Of a DNA stretch of 64,000 nucleotides, positions 8,397-18,274 are shown one piece after another. The position numbers were made by a program, and so were the translations under genes. The stretch comes from Tamlana sp. I1. Its GTDB lineage: Bacteria > Bacteroidota > Bacteroidia > Flavobacteriales > Flavobacteriaceae. Positions within the stretch are counted from its first letter, which is position 1, and the number at the start of each line of letters is the position of its first letter. The stretch spans positions 246,861-310,860 of the forward strand of contig NZ_JACLAF010000003.1 of NCBI RefSeq assembly GCF_015355625.1, written 5' to 3'. A model generated the notes under the pieces. It was not told where the DNA came from. It did not search any database and saw only the letters and a list, made by a program, of their open reading frames with translations.

Positions 8397-10265
8397 TTAA
8401 GCTTCTTTAGGTGTATTAACCTCCGTTGTTGGTACTTTTTCAACATCAAAAGGCTTACCTAGATACACGAGTTGATAACCTTCCTCAATCGCTTCAACTT
8501 CTAAATTATAAGAAGAAATAATATGCAATTCGCCCTCGTTATCTTTTATAAACAGAGGAATAATGTCTTTGTCTTTATTAGTAATTTCAATTAAACTAAT
8601 GTAGTGTTCTTTATCATCTAAATCGATCTCCTGAATGGATGGATGCCTACGTGTTAATTCTGATAATGACATAAAATCATCGCGATGCGAGAACAAACCT
8701 TCTTTAGGCGCATCGGTATCATCTAACATCTCCTGTGGTGTTACCAGCCTAAACGAACCATTTTCTCCAAAAGTTTCACCAAACTTATTGATGGCGTATT
8801 TATTAATATCGGTGTTTCCTGTTAAGGCCATAACATAGCCCATGTCGTTAAGCTCAATATTATCCATTAATGTATCCGAATAAATATTGGCTGTCATCGC
8901 TTCTAAGCCAAGTTCTTGCGCCTTTTCAATATTTTTTTCATTACTATCAATAAGCACCACATGCCTGCCGTTTGTAAAAAGATAATGACCTAAAAGACGT
9001 GATACTTTTGATGCGCCAACAATTAAAATACCATCAGATTTTTTAAGAAAAACGCCTACCATTTTAGCAAATAAACGTGCGGTTGTAGCGTTTAATAAAA
9101 CCGTACCTAGTACAATCATAAATACCAAAGGCGTAATATACTCGGCACCAGAAACACCTTGTTTTAACAATTTACTTCCAAAAAGTGAAGCAATTCCTGC
9201 TGCAACAATACCACGTGGCCCCACCCAACTGATAAATAACTTTTCATTAAATTTTAATTTAGAACCATAAGTACTTAAAAAAACGCCAATGGGCCTGATT
9301 AAAAGTACCACCGAAAAGAATAAAGCAACCGATTTCCATGTGTAAAGCAGCATTAAATCTTGAAAATCGATGTTTGCTGCTAACAAAATAAAAAGGATAG
9401 AGATTAATAAAATACTAAGCGATTCTTTAAAATAAAGCAACTCCTTAATATTTTTAAGATTCCCATTCCCTAAAACCATGCCCATAACCACAACCGCTAA
9501 AAGTCCGGATTCGTGAGCAAAAACCTCCGACTCTACAAACACTAATAAAACGGTAGATAAAGACACCACATTCAATAAATAATGCGGAATTAATTTTCGG
9601 TTAATCATAAAAGCCAAAGCATGGGCAAAGGTAAATCCGAAGGTAGTTCCGAATAAAATAATCTTCCCAAACTCAATTAATGCTGTTTTTGTAAACCCAC
9701 TATCGCCTTCAACACTTATAAACTCGAAAACCAAAACGGCCACTAAAGCACCAATAGGATCGATTAAAATACCTTCCCATTTTAAAACGGTAGAGACATC
9801 TTTTTTAAGGGGGATATTACGTAAAATAGGCGTAATTACTGTGGGTCCTGTAACAATAATAAGTCCAGAGAATAAAAATGAAATCTCCCAACTTAAATCA
9901 AAAATATAATGTACCAACACGGCTGCTCCAAAAAATGTAATGGTCGAACCAATGGTTATAAGTTTAGTAATTACAGGGCCTACGTTTTTTATTTCGGCTC
10001 TTTTAAGAGTTAATCCGCCCTCAAAAAGTATGATACTTATGGCTAAGGATACAAAATAATACAGGCCTTGACCAGGAAAAAAACCAGTAGTACCGTTCCA
10101 AACAGGCTCAATCCATTTCGAGCCATCTTGGGTTATAAATTCGGCAGCAATTGGCCCCACCAAAAGCCCGATTAAAATTAAAGGTAAAATAGCAGGGATT
10201 TTAAATTTCCAAGCAACCCATTGTGCCAATATCCCTAAAATTATAATTCCTGCGAGTTCTAACAT
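8397..10265 (-). CDS. CPA-type Na+(K+)/H+ antiporter with RCK (TrkA-N) domain
   Basis: A 622-residue inner-membrane protein. About residues 1-400 form 12 or so hydrophobic helices typical of monovalent cation:proton antiporters, with the core GLIIVTGPTVITPIL and a WVGPRGIVAAGIASLF segment. From about residue 410 a Rossmann-like RCK/TrkA-N domain follows (ILIVGASKVSRLLGHYL, then VVLIDSNEKN), which in relatives binds nucleotide and gates transport. About 90 residues of regulatory tail follow. Start at 10265 (MLELAGII) leads straight into helix 1. It is divergent from the USP/SulP pair, so cation and anion homeostasis genes share a 100-bp control region. Confidence 0.9.
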   Translation of the reverse strand: MLELAGIIILGILAQWVAWKFKIPAILPLILIGLLVGPIAAEFITQDGSKWIEPVWNGTTGFFPGQGLYYFVSLAISIILFEGGLTLKRAEIKNVGPVITKLITIGSTITFFGAAVLVHYIFDLSWEISFLFSGLIIVTGPTVITPILRNIPLKKDVSTVLKWEGILIDPIGALVAVLVFEFISVEGDSGFTKTALIEFGKIILFGTTFGFTFAHALAFMINRKLIPHYLLNVVSLSTVLLVFVESEVFAHESGLLAVVVMGMVLGNGNLKNIKELLYFKESLSILLISILFILLAANIDFQDLMLLYTWKSVALFFSVVLLIRPIGVFLSTYGSKLKFNEKLFISWVGPRGIVAAGIASLFGSKLLKQGVSGAEYITPLVFMIVLGTVLLNATTARLFAKMVGVFLKKSDGILIVGASKVSRLLGHYLFTNGRHVVLIDSNEKNIEKAQELGLEAMTANIYSDTLMDNIELNDMGYVMALTGNTDINKYAINKFGETFGENGSFRLVTPQEMLDDTDAPKEGLFSHRDDFMSLSELTRRHPSIQEIDLDDKEHYISLIEITNKDKDIIPLFIKDNEGELHIISSYNLEVEAIEEGYQLVYLGKPFDVEKVPTTEVNTPKEA

Positions 10266-10365
10266 GCTTTAATTTAAATATAAAACACGAATTTAAAGAA
10301 AACAGATGATTTAAAGTTTTTAAAAAATGCTATCTTTCAACTTTAACTATTAAATTAACCGTTTT

Positions 10366-11214
10366 TTGACATTAAACCCTTTTAAAAGCATAGGAATTGG
10401 GGTGGCATTTTCACCAAACCTCAAAGCTAATTTATATGAAGCCGCAAGGTTATCTATTTTTTTGGGTGCTAAACTTTACTTAATTCATGTTGGCGCATCT
10501 TCCGAAGAAAAAACAAATCAGTTAAGCCAAATTTTAAAAAGTTTTGAAAAAGACCAACTCGATTACGAAGTGGTATTTAAAACGGGCAATCCTGTAGATG
10601 TAATTTTGTCAACTTCCGAAGAAAAAAATATCGATTTACTTATTCTTGGAGCCTTACAACGCGAACGTTTTTTAAAATATTATGTCGGTTCGATTGCTCG
10701 GAAAATTACAAGAAAAGCGAAATGTTCCATCCTTTTATTAGTAAAACCTTCAGAACAACGTGTACCATGTCAGCACATTGTTGTAAACGGCTTGAAAGAT
10801 CCAAAAACCGAACAAACCATTACCTCAGCCTTTTATTTTGCCCAAAAGCTTGAAGCTGAAAAAATAACCATTGTTGAAGAAATTAGAGAAAATCAAGTGG
10901 CTGTAAAAGTTGAAGATGACAAATCGCTTAGACGCGCCAATATTGCAAAAGAGCGTATAAAATTACGTGAAAACTCTAGAATTAAAGACATAATTAGCCA
11001 TATTCCAACCGAATACACCCTAGATAAAACCATTAAATTGCAGCCTATTTTTGGTAAACAAGGCTATTCTATTGGGCATTATGCTCAAATTTCACGTGCC
11101 GATTTATTAGTGATGAATGCGCCTTCAAAAATGACCTTTTGGGACCGCTTATTTCCGCATGATATAGAACACATTTTAACCGAACTACCAACCGATGTCC
11201 TTATTCTTCAATGA
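10366..11214 (+). CDS. Universal stress protein (tandem UspA type)
   Basis: The 282-residue protein has an N-terminal UspA fold (about 1-140) with the GALQRERFLKYYVGSIARKITRKAKCSILLL core resembling the G-x2-G-x9-G-S nucleotide-binding loop, and a second weaker Usp-like half to 282 (ADLLVMNAPSKMTFWDRLFPHDIEH). The start is TTG at 10366: the frame is closed by a TAA at 10351 and no in-frame ATG exists in between or soon after. Its stop overlaps the ATG of the SulP gene by 4 bases (ATGA), so the two are translationally coupled. A cytoplasmic regulator of the transporter is a reasonable inference. Confidence 0.82.
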   Translation: MTLNPFKSIGIGVAFSPNLKANLYEAARLSIFLGAKLYLIHVGASSEEKTNQLSQILKSFEKDQLDYEVVFKTGNPVDVILSTSEEKNIDLLILGALQRERFLKYYVGSIARKITRKAKCSILLLVKPSEQRVPCQHIVVNGLKDPKTEQTITSAFYFAQKLEAEKITIVEEIRENQVAVKVEDDKSLRRANIAKERIKLRENSRIKDIISHIPTEYTLDKTIKLQPIFGKQGYSIGHYAQISRADLLVMNAPSKMTFWDRLFPHDIEHILTELPTDVLILQ

Positions 11215-13415
11215 ATTCTAAAAAAAACAATATAAAAAACTTTTTTCTAAGCCTGCCTCAAAACATTTTTTCTGGTTTTGTGGTTAGCTTAATTGCCTTG
11301 CCTTTGGGCTTAGGGCTTGCTATGGCTAGCGATGCACCGCCAATTGCTGGAATTATAACCGCCATAGTTGGGGGTATTGTAGTTTCTATTTTAGGCGGAA
11401 GTCACGTAACTATTGTAGGCCCTGGAAATGGTTTAGTGGGCGTAACTTTAGTAGCCATAACCACCTTAGGACTAGAAACCGCCTTTGTTGCTGTTATGTG
11501 TTCTGGTGTTTTACTACTCCTTTTAGGTTTTTTTAGAATGGGAGCTCTTGCCGATTTTTTTCCTTCGTCGGCCATTCAAGGCATGCTGGCAGCCATAGGA
11601 CTTATAATTTTAGGCAAACAGTTTCACATCATGCTGGCACATAAAATAAATCGATCGGATACCATTGATTATATTTTAGAAATTCCATTTACGCTAAACG
11701 ATGCGATACACTATGAAAATAAAGGCTTGATTTTCGCTGCTTTAGCAGGCATACTTAGTTTGTCGATCATGTTTTTTTATTCGAAAGTAAGAAACAAATA
11801 CTTGCAATTAATTCCGGCGCCCATGTGGATTGTTATTTTATCCATTGCCTTTAGTTATTATTTTGAAATTGGGCTGCATGAAGCCAATCCCATATCTAAA
11901 GAGTACATGATTTCTGGCATCCCTGCTTTTGAAGATATTATAGCTGAATTACCAACCCCAAATTTTAGTGGTGTTTGGAGTTTACCCTTTTGGGGAAGCG
12001 TTTTAGGACTTACACTTATTTCGAGTATAGAATCGCTTTTAAGCATTAAAGCAGTTGATAAATTAGATCCAGAAAAACGCCGGTCTAACGTAAATCGCGA
12101 CTTAAAAGCCTTAGGTTTAGCAACAATTGGTAGTGGTTTTTTGGGCGGTATTAACGTTGTTACCGTTATTGCTAGAAGTTCGGTAAACGTAAATCAGGGA
12201 GGAAGCAATCGGTCTTCTAACTTTTTCCATGCTTTGTTTTTAGTCATTTTTATTGTGTTTTTTAGCACCCAATTAACACGTATTCCGCTGCCTGCTTTAA
12301 TGGCTATTTTGGTGTATACAGGGTATAAACTTGCGGCGCCAAGCGTAATTACCAAAATGTTTTCCATTGGAAAAGAACAGCTCATCATCTTTTTTATCAC
12401 CCTTATAGTTACTTTAAAAATAGGTTTAATTACAGGTATTATTGCTGGTGTAATCGCCACTTTAATCATTCAAATCATCATCAATAAAAGCGCCGGACTG
12501 TTTTTAAGAAATGTTTTAAAACCCAATGTTTTAATGTATAAAGAGCAAGACGGAAAAGCCAATTATTATGTGAGTGTGAAGCATTTTTGTAGTTTTTTAA
12601 ATTATTTCAGACTTAAAAAACATTTGGATGAAGTTCCTGAAAATCAAGATGTGATTGTCGATTTTTCACTTTGTAGTTTTGTAGACCATACCGTGATGGA
12701 AAACATTAACAATTATCAAGAATTATTCGCCAAACGCGGCGGTCATTTTGATGTTATTGGTTTGGATATGCACGACACCGACTCGACGCATCCGTTTGCT
12801 TCCAGACGCTTATTACCCGTACCAAAAATTATAAAAAACAGCTTAACCAGACGCCAAACCAGTTTGGAAAAACTAGCCAAAGATTACCTTTTAAGTTACA
12901 CCCCAAAACGAAAAAAAGAGGTTTCTTTTTTAAATCATTTTGCTTTTTTCGGCACCAAGCACATCAATCATATTTACAATAAATTATCAAATGAAGATAA
13001 AAGCATCAAACTTTTTGATATTGAATTTTCCGAAGGTGAATTTATAGCAAAAGAAGTGATAAGAACCACCATGCTTCATTTTGATTTAGACCATACCATT
13101 CCAGAATTCACCTTAGATCGCGAAGGGTTTTTAGAAAAAGTTTCTGCTTTCGCTGGAATTAAAGACATTGATATTGAAAACCACGACGATTTTTCAAGCC
13201 GTTTTCACTTAATTGGTGATAATAAAAAGAGTATTGCTCAGTTTTTTAATGATGATATCACGCACTTTTTTGAAAGCAATCCTTATTATCATGTAGAATC
13301 TAACGGTACCGCAATCTTAATTTTTGGAAAGGAACGTTTAGCAAGTGTTAAAGAAATAAAAGCCTTATTTGATTATGGCAAACGCTTGCATGAGGTGTTT
13401 AAAAATCATGATTAA
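11211..13415 (+). CDS. SulP/SLC26 family anion transporter
   Basis: A 734-residue inner-membrane transporter. About residues 10-430 hold the 14-helix SulP fold with characteristic segments SLIALPLGLGLAMASDAPPI, GSHVTIVGPGNGL and SSIESLLSIKAVDKLDP. A STAS domain follows (about 450-550, VIVDFSLCSFVDHTVMENI near residue 480), and a ~170-residue C-terminal extension of unknown fold comes after it. SulP proteins move sulfate, bicarbonate or dicarboxylates; coupling to a Usp gene and the position opposite an antiporter fit bicarbonate or another anion co-transported with Na+, but the substrate is not settled by sequence. Confidence 0.88.
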   Translation: MNSKKNNIKNFFLSLPQNIFSGFVVSLIALPLGLGLAMASDAPPIAGIITAIVGGIVVSILGGSHVTIVGPGNGLVGVTLVAITTLGLETAFVAVMCSGVLLLLLGFFRMGALADFFPSSAIQGMLAAIGLIILGKQFHIMLAHKINRSDTIDYILEIPFTLNDAIHYENKGLIFAALAGILSLSIMFFYSKVRNKYLQLIPAPMWIVILSIAFSYYFEIGLHEANPISKEYMISGIPAFEDIIAELPTPNFSGVWSLPFWGSVLGLTLISSIESLLSIKAVDKLDPEKRRSNVNRDLKALGLATIGSGFLGGINVVTVIARSSVNVNQGGSNRSSNFFHALFLVIFIVFFSTQLTRIPLPALMAILVYTGYKLAAPSVITKMFSIGKEQLIIFFITLIVTLKIGLITGIIAGVIATLIIQIIINKSAGLFLRNVLKPNVLMYKEQDGKANYYVSVKHFCSFLNYFRLKKHLDEVPENQDVIVDFSLCSFVDHTVMENINNYQELFAKRGGHFDVIGLDMHDTDSTHPFASRRLLPVPKIIKNSLTRRQTSLEKLAKDYLLSYTPKRKKEVSFLNHFAFFGTKHINHIYNKLSNEDKSIKLFDIEFSEGEFIAKEVIRTTMLHFDLDHTIPEFTLDREGFLEKVSAFAGIKDIDIENHDDFSSRFHLIGDNKKSIAQFFNDDITHFFESNPYYHVESNGTAILIFGKERLASVKEIKALFDYGKRLHEVFKNHD

Positions 13416-13426
13416 AATATTATGTT

Positions 13427-13495
13427 TCGTCACCCAGAACTTGATTCAGGGGCTCATCTAGATTGGTTAGAATTATGATGAGATTCTGAAATAAT
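13427..13495 (+). repeat. Degenerate dispersed repeat (TTTCGTCACCC type)
   Basis: This segment (CGTCACCCAGAACTTGATTC onward) resembles 50061-50145, with matching blocks for CGTCACCC, TTCAGGG, TAGATTG and ATGAGAT. Both lie just after a gene. It is probably a decayed copy of the same intergenic element. Confidence 0.5.
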
Positions 13496-13504
13496 GTATT
13501 AAAA

Positions 13505-13530
13505 ACACCCCTATAATCCCCTAAAGGGGA
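13505..13530 (+). repeat. Dispersed C-rich intergenic repeat, copy 2
   Basis: ACACCCCTATAATCCCC followed by TAAAGGGGA; inverted partner of 4611-4634. The bases after it, about 13532-13720, stay open for some 60 codons and read like protein (IPNKEYLEIVHDF, ISYTLEDYKNENNISEIQ), perhaps a gene remnant, but have no start. Confidence 0.6.
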
Positions 13531-13684
13531 TATTCCTAACAAAGAATATTTAGAAATAGTACATGATTTCAAACTACATATTATAAAAGTTTTTTATAAA
13601 ATTCAATTAACCACAATTAGTTATACCCTAGAGGATTATAAAAATGAAAACAATATCTCAGAAATCCAGTTTGAAAATGCTAAT

Positions 13685-14929
13685 TTAAGCCAGCTTGTTT
13701 TGTGTTTTTTGCTTCCTTAAAAACTCCACAACTATTATCGCAATAACACTCAATCCGAATAACGGAAAAATAACGCCTAATAATACAATGAGCGCGACAA
13801 TTCCATAACCAACATTAAATTTAGCAGGCACTTTTGGGGTGCCCCATTTGCCTGTTTCTTTACGTTTTAAATACGATACCAAAGCGGCAATGGCAACAAA
13901 GGCCAATAATAGCGCTACACAAAGCATTAAAACCCAGTTCCAGAGTCCGAACTGTCCTTGGTGAAAAGCCATAAACCACATACGCCCACGCATTAAAACA
14001 CCAACATCTTCCCAGTTATGATTTACCAATTGTTCGCCCGAATATTGATCGAAATGAAAACGCTTTTGAGCCCCTAAATCGAATGTCGAATTATAAATGC
14101 TATAAACACCATTGGGGCTGCTAGGCAAACCAATGCTTACCTCGCCTTTCAAATCCATTGACTTGGCTAGCGCCACCATTTTATCTAATGAAATGGGTTC
14201 CCCTTTTACATCAGATTTTAATGCTCTGGCATCCCAAGTTTTTGGAAATCCGGTATTGGTGGCATCTTGCAACCACTTAAAATTGGCACCAAAAACGTCG
14301 GTCCATGGCATGCCTCCAGTCAAAGTCATTAATAATAAAATAGAAATCTAAAAGCCTAAAACCGCATGTAAGTCTCTAAACAAAGTACGTTTTCCTTGGC
14401 TAAAACGAATTCTAAAAAAACCTTTGATCCCTTCCTTTTTAGTTGGCCAAAACATATAAATACCTGTAATAATTAATACAAACATCCAACTGGCAATAAG
14501 CTCGACTATTTTGGTGCCAAATTTCCCTAAAAGCAGCTCGCCATGTAGTTTTCTAACGGTATGCATGTTGGAGTCTTTCGGACTGATATTTCCAGTTACC
14601 ACACCTTTATACGGATTCACATAAGCATTGTTTTTATGAGAAAACATGCCTGAAGAAAACTCGGTAGCCTGTGTAGCTTCCGTGGGAATTACCATGGCAT
14701 TAGGCGCTTTGTGTAAGGCTTCTTTTGCCAATTGCCATTGTTCTTGAAACGGGATGGCTTCACCTTCAACCTGAACCGTTTTTATAGGGGCTTGTTTAGA
14801 GGCATCATAATTATCTTTAAACAAATAAATCCCGCCTGTAACAGCTAATAAGATTACAAAAGGTAAGGCTATAATTCCGGCAATAAAATGCCATTTCCAA
14901 AGCCATTGATTTAATTTTCTGTTTTTCAT
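13685..14929 (-). pseudogene. PepSY-associated transmembrane protein, interrupted by an in-frame amber stop
   Basis: Read leftward from the ATG at 14929, 13 bp after the TonB receptor stop, the product is a PepSY-TM membrane protein: NQWLWKWHFIAGIIALPFVILLAVTGGIYLF (helix 1), a periplasmic PepSY part, then TVRKLHGELLLG, a second helix and RTLFRDLHAVLGF. A TAG at 14348-14350 then ends the frame. The same frame continues without any shift as ISILLLMTLTGGMPWTDVFG and two further helices to 13685. Homologues usually have Trp at the position after LHAVLGF, so a single TGG to TAG change is likely. These proteins accompany siderophore or metal TonB receptors and may act as ferric-siderophore reductases. 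The full length would be 414 codons. Natural readthrough or a base-call error are alternatives. Confidence 0.85.
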
Positions 14930-14942
14930 AGCTGCTGTTTTA

Positions 14943-17294
14943 TTAAAAATTGTAATTAACACCTAAATGAAAGGCTCTTGGATTACCAATGGTATAATTG
15001 TTTTGATTTGCATACCTATTGTAGCTGGCATAGGTGGCGTATAAATCGTCAAATACATTTAAGACATGTCCCCAAATTTCAAAATTCTTATATCTGTAAG
15101 CGATAAGCACATCAATAATATCATGACCACCGTAGGTTACGGTGCTAAAAGTGCCATCGCCGTTATCGATTTGGTTCTCGTAACTTGTGTTGTATTTACT
15201 AACCAACTCTTGAGTTGCCGTTAGCGTTAAACCTTTAATAAAATGAGGTTTATAAATTATTTTATTAGTTCCAATAAAGCTTGGTGCCGATTGCCTATCG
15301 GTTCCAGAGTAATCGATTATAGAATTTCCTGATCTATCATAAAAACGCACATATTTATGCTTGGCGAAACTTCCGTTAAAACTAAAGGTTAAGCTATTAA
15401 TTGGCGTGTAATTAAGTCCGTATTCTAATCCGTAAGAACTCGTTTTTCCTGCATTAGCATTAAAAAATTCGCCGGTATCGGTCGTGTTTGTAACTAGTGT
15501 ATTTCTACCGTCTAACAGATATAAAGCCATATCAACTTTTAATTGATTAGCGATACTAAAATAGGTTCCTATTTCATAATTATTATAAGCGCTAGGTTTT
15601 AAATCGAATACCACGCCGCCAACGCCAACAAGACTATTTCGGTATAAAGATGATGTTTGCGGAGGTGTAAATCCATTTGAATAATTGGCATACAAACCTA
15701 AATTTCTAGATAGGTTATAATTGGCTCCAATTTTAGGCGAGACATTGCTATAATTATTTTTAGAATCTTGTGGCCCTGCAATAGTATCAACTAAATTATT
15801 ATAGCTGTAATTAAAACCATCATAACGTAATGCGGCTGTTAATTTTAGTTTTTCTAACGGATTAATTTCATATTGAAAATAACCAGCATAGTTCAGTATA
15901 TCAGCATCATAATTAAGAATATAATCACCAGAATTTAAGGTAAAATCTATGTTTTGTCCTGTGTTAACATCTACCCTAACAGCAATGGTTTCTGCTTGAT
16001 AATGTTGCGGAGAAAAATCCGCGGAAGCGCCAAAAATTAATGACGAATTCGCAAAATTGAAATCCATTTTATGTTGTAATAAACCCACATAACTGTTAAA
16101 ATAATTACTATTAACCTCGCCAACCCCTAAGCCTGTTAATTGACCGCTTTCACGGAATTGTGTAATACGATACGACGGATTTTGGCTGGTTTCATTCTTT
16201 CTAAATATGAAGTTAACTGCTGTTTTATTTTTAGCATTCCATTGTTTATCCAACGTACTTCTGAAGCGAAAAGCAAAAACCACACGCTCGGTAAAATTTT
16301 GATCGCTTTCGTAGTTGCCTCCCGAATAATCGGATTCGCTTAAAGACCCAGACATATCCGATCGATAATCGACCACATCAAACACATTCGTCCAGTTTAA
16401 ATTATCAGATAGATGATTTACATTTTTAAAGGTTAAGGCAAATTTTTCATAATCGCTGTGCTGTATTGGACCATCTTTTCGTTGAATATATTGTGTTCCC
16501 AAATAAAAACCAACATCGTCGTTGGCATATTTAGCCAACTCCAAATTATAACGGGTTAAGCCCATATCGTTAATTTGAAAACCAACATCGCCCGTAAAAT
16601 CTTGCGTCGGGTTTTTAGTTAAAAAGTTAAAACTCCCACCAATAGCTTCACTACCGTAAATACTCGATGCAGGCCCTTTTAAAACCTCAATTCTATCAAA
16701 AGCTACATCGTTCATTTCCAATAGGGCGTTATGATTAAAAACCGCCGTTGGTCGAATGGGTAAACCGTCTTCAACATACAAAAACAACGATCTTGTGGAA
16801 ATTGGCGAACGTACCGACATTAAATGCTGCTCGTTGCCAGACATTCTAGACGTAGACATATTAACCCCAGGCACATCGTTTACCAATTGGTCGATGCCAA
16901 AAGCTTTAGATTCGGCAATGTCTTGCGAAGAAATAACCGAAATAGATGCCGGTACTTCCTTTCTTTGCTGCTTTTCTCTACTTGCAGAAATAACGACTTC
17001 GTCTAAAAGTTCATCATTTTCGGTAAGTGTAATTATATTTTTAGCTTCTGAAAGCGTTTTGGTTACGGTTAAAAACCCCATGAATTTTACAATAACCGCA
17101 GGATCATTATTAAGATTTATGGTGAAATCTCCGTTACCATCTGAAATAACCGCAAGGTTCGTATTTGTTTTTGATTGAATGGTTGCTCCTGTTAAAGGTT
17201 GATTATTTGCATCAACAATTTTTCCTGCATACGTGTTTTGAGCGTACGCAGATAGACTTGCTAAAACTATAGCAAGCATTAATAAATGTTTCAT
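14943..17294 (-). CDS. TonB-dependent receptor (siderophore/metal type)
   Basis: A 783-residue outer-membrane receptor. The start at 17294 (MKHLLMLAIVLASLSAYAQ) gives a proper signal peptide; an in-frame ATG at 17330 would add 12 charged residues ahead of it. After cleavage comes a carboxypeptidase-like beta domain (about 20-100, YAGKIVDANNQPLTGATIQ), then the plug (ASISVISSQDIAESKAFG, VLKGPASSIYGSEAIGGS) and a 22-strand barrel ending GVNYNF. The plug motifs are typical of ligand-gated receptors for iron siderophores, heme or copper. The PepSY gene downstream and the small Cys-rich gene upstream, all leftward, form one uptake locus. Confidence 0.93.
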   Translation of the reverse strand: MKHLLMLAIVLASLSAYAQNTYAGKIVDANNQPLTGATIQSKTNTNLAVISDGNGDFTINLNNDPAVIVKFMGFLTVTKTLSEAKNIITLTENDELLDEVVISASREKQQRKEVPASISVISSQDIAESKAFGIDQLVNDVPGVNMSTSRMSGNEQHLMSVRSPISTRSLFLYVEDGLPIRPTAVFNHNALLEMNDVAFDRIEVLKGPASSIYGSEAIGGSFNFLTKNPTQDFTGDVGFQINDMGLTRYNLELAKYANDDVGFYLGTQYIQRKDGPIQHSDYEKFALTFKNVNHLSDNLNWTNVFDVVDYRSDMSGSLSESDYSGGNYESDQNFTERVVFAFRFRSTLDKQWNAKNKTAVNFIFRKNETSQNPSYRITQFRESGQLTGLGVGEVNSNYFNSYVGLLQHKMDFNFANSSLIFGASADFSPQHYQAETIAVRVDVNTGQNIDFTLNSGDYILNYDADILNYAGYFQYEINPLEKLKLTAALRYDGFNYSYNNLVDTIAGPQDSKNNYSNVSPKIGANYNLSRNLGLYANYSNGFTPPQTSSLYRNSLVGVGGVVFDLKPSAYNNYEIGTYFSIANQLKVDMALYLLDGRNTLVTNTTDTGEFFNANAGKTSSYGLEYGLNYTPINSLTFSFNGSFAKHKYVRFYDRSGNSIIDYSGTDRQSAPSFIGTNKIIYKPHFIKGLTLTATQELVSKYNTSYENQIDNGDGTFSTVTYGGHDIIDVLIAYRYKNFEIWGHVLNVFDDLYATYASYNRYANQNNYTIGNPRAFHLGVNYNF

Positions 17295-17440
17295 CTGTTT
17301 TTTAATTTTAGATGTGCCATTTTCACCCATGCTTATTTAAGTACGCAAGTGTGAAACTCGGCTGTATAAAAGTTTAATGTATAGCCATAACAACCTAGTT
17401 TAATAGGTTATTAAAAAATGTAGTTCGTTAAAAAAGACGA

Positions 17441-17812
17441 TTAAACTTGTGGAGGAAGATAGGGTTGATCTCTAAAAACAGCATTATGAGAAGTTTTATA
17501 ATGCCAGTAGTTTATACGGTTAGCATTATTTTTATAAAAAGTAATAGGTTGTGCTTCTTGGAAGTAAACAGGAATAAAGGTTTCAAACAAAAAGGTTAAA
17601 TATGAATTCTCGTCTTGAGGATTCGTGTTTGCTGCCAACTGCGTGGCTAAGTGACATTTACCATTACATTTAAATTCTGGCTTTTCCTTATTAACACAAT
17701 AGGTTTCAATAATATAATCGATATTTAATTCGTAATACGCAACACAACCCATATTATAAATAGGTCGTAAAGCCAATACAAAAAATAATAAATATGATAA
17801 ATATACCTTCAC
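17441..17812 (-). CDS. Small secreted or anchored Cys-rich protein with CNGKCHL motif
   Basis: Not a named family. The 123-residue protein has an N-terminal hydrophobic segment (MKVYLSYLLFFVLALRPIY) and four cysteines: one at GCVAYY, one at ETYCVN, and the pair in KCNGKCHLATQL. The C-x3-C-H arrangement suggests metal or heme binding at the membrane surface. It sits 146 bp upstream of the TonB receptor and is read in the same direction, so a role in delivering or sensing the receptor's metal is plausible but inferred. The first codons lie close to an AT-rich, TAnnTTTG-poor region; start at 17812 leads directly into the hydrophobic segment. Confidence 0.7.
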   Translation of the reverse strand: MKVYLSYLLFFVLALRPIYNMGCVAYYELNIDYIIETYCVNKEKPEFKCNGKCHLATQLAANTNPQDENSYLTFLFETFIPVYFQEAQPITFYKNNANRINYWHYKTSHNAVFRDQPYLPPQV

Positions 17813-17930
17813 TTAAAATGAAACCGTTTTAAGGAAGCCAAAAATAAATCAAAAAAATCTTATTCAAGTATTTATTTAATAGAAGTTCAATTTTATAATT
17901 TATTTGAGATTGTTTTATGGAACGATTTAC

Positions 17931-18128
17931 GGCCTATCGAAAATTTATCGTAAAATTTGAAGTGAAAACACCGTAAAATTTCAGGCTGTTTGAGCTAAAT
18001 GTATTATTGAAAGAACCTCTAAATTTCATAGCGAGTTCCTGAAATTTAGGTGTCGAATGAAAAATTTAGATAAAGATTCGTAAGCCTAGATTTTTTTGGT
18101 TCGTTTTTTCATCAATGGAAAAAATGAA
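17931..18128 (+). repeat. Dispersed ~200-bp intergenic element, copy 1
   Basis: 198 bp starting GGCCTATCGAAAATTTATCG and ending ATCAATGGAAAAAATGAA. It aligns end to end with 47899-48118. Internal arms 17968-17985 (ACACCGTAAAATTTCAGG) and 18038-18053 (CCTGAAATTTAGGTGT) can pair around a variable loop. It contains no ORF. It fills most of the 453-bp gap between the Cys-rich gene and the MBL hydrolase gene. Confidence 0.8.
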
Positions 18129-18260
18129 TATTACTATTTAATAAGAAAAAGTTTTGTAACCATAATTTTTATTTGTGATAATTTAAAGAGACACTTAACT
18201 TTAAGACTATTTTAATCTTAATAAATTCTTAACAAAACGATGGTTTCTTAATAGATTCCG

Positions 18261-18268
18261 TAATTTTG
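18261..18268 (+). promoter_or_regulatory. Promoter -7 box TAATTTTG for the MBL hydrolase gene
   Basis: Exact match to the Bacteroidota -7 consensus TAnnTTTG, only 6 bases before the ATG at 18275. Transcription would begin at or within a few bases of the start codon, implying a leaderless or nearly leaderless mRNA. Confidence 0.5.
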
Positions 18269-18274
18269 TTACTT

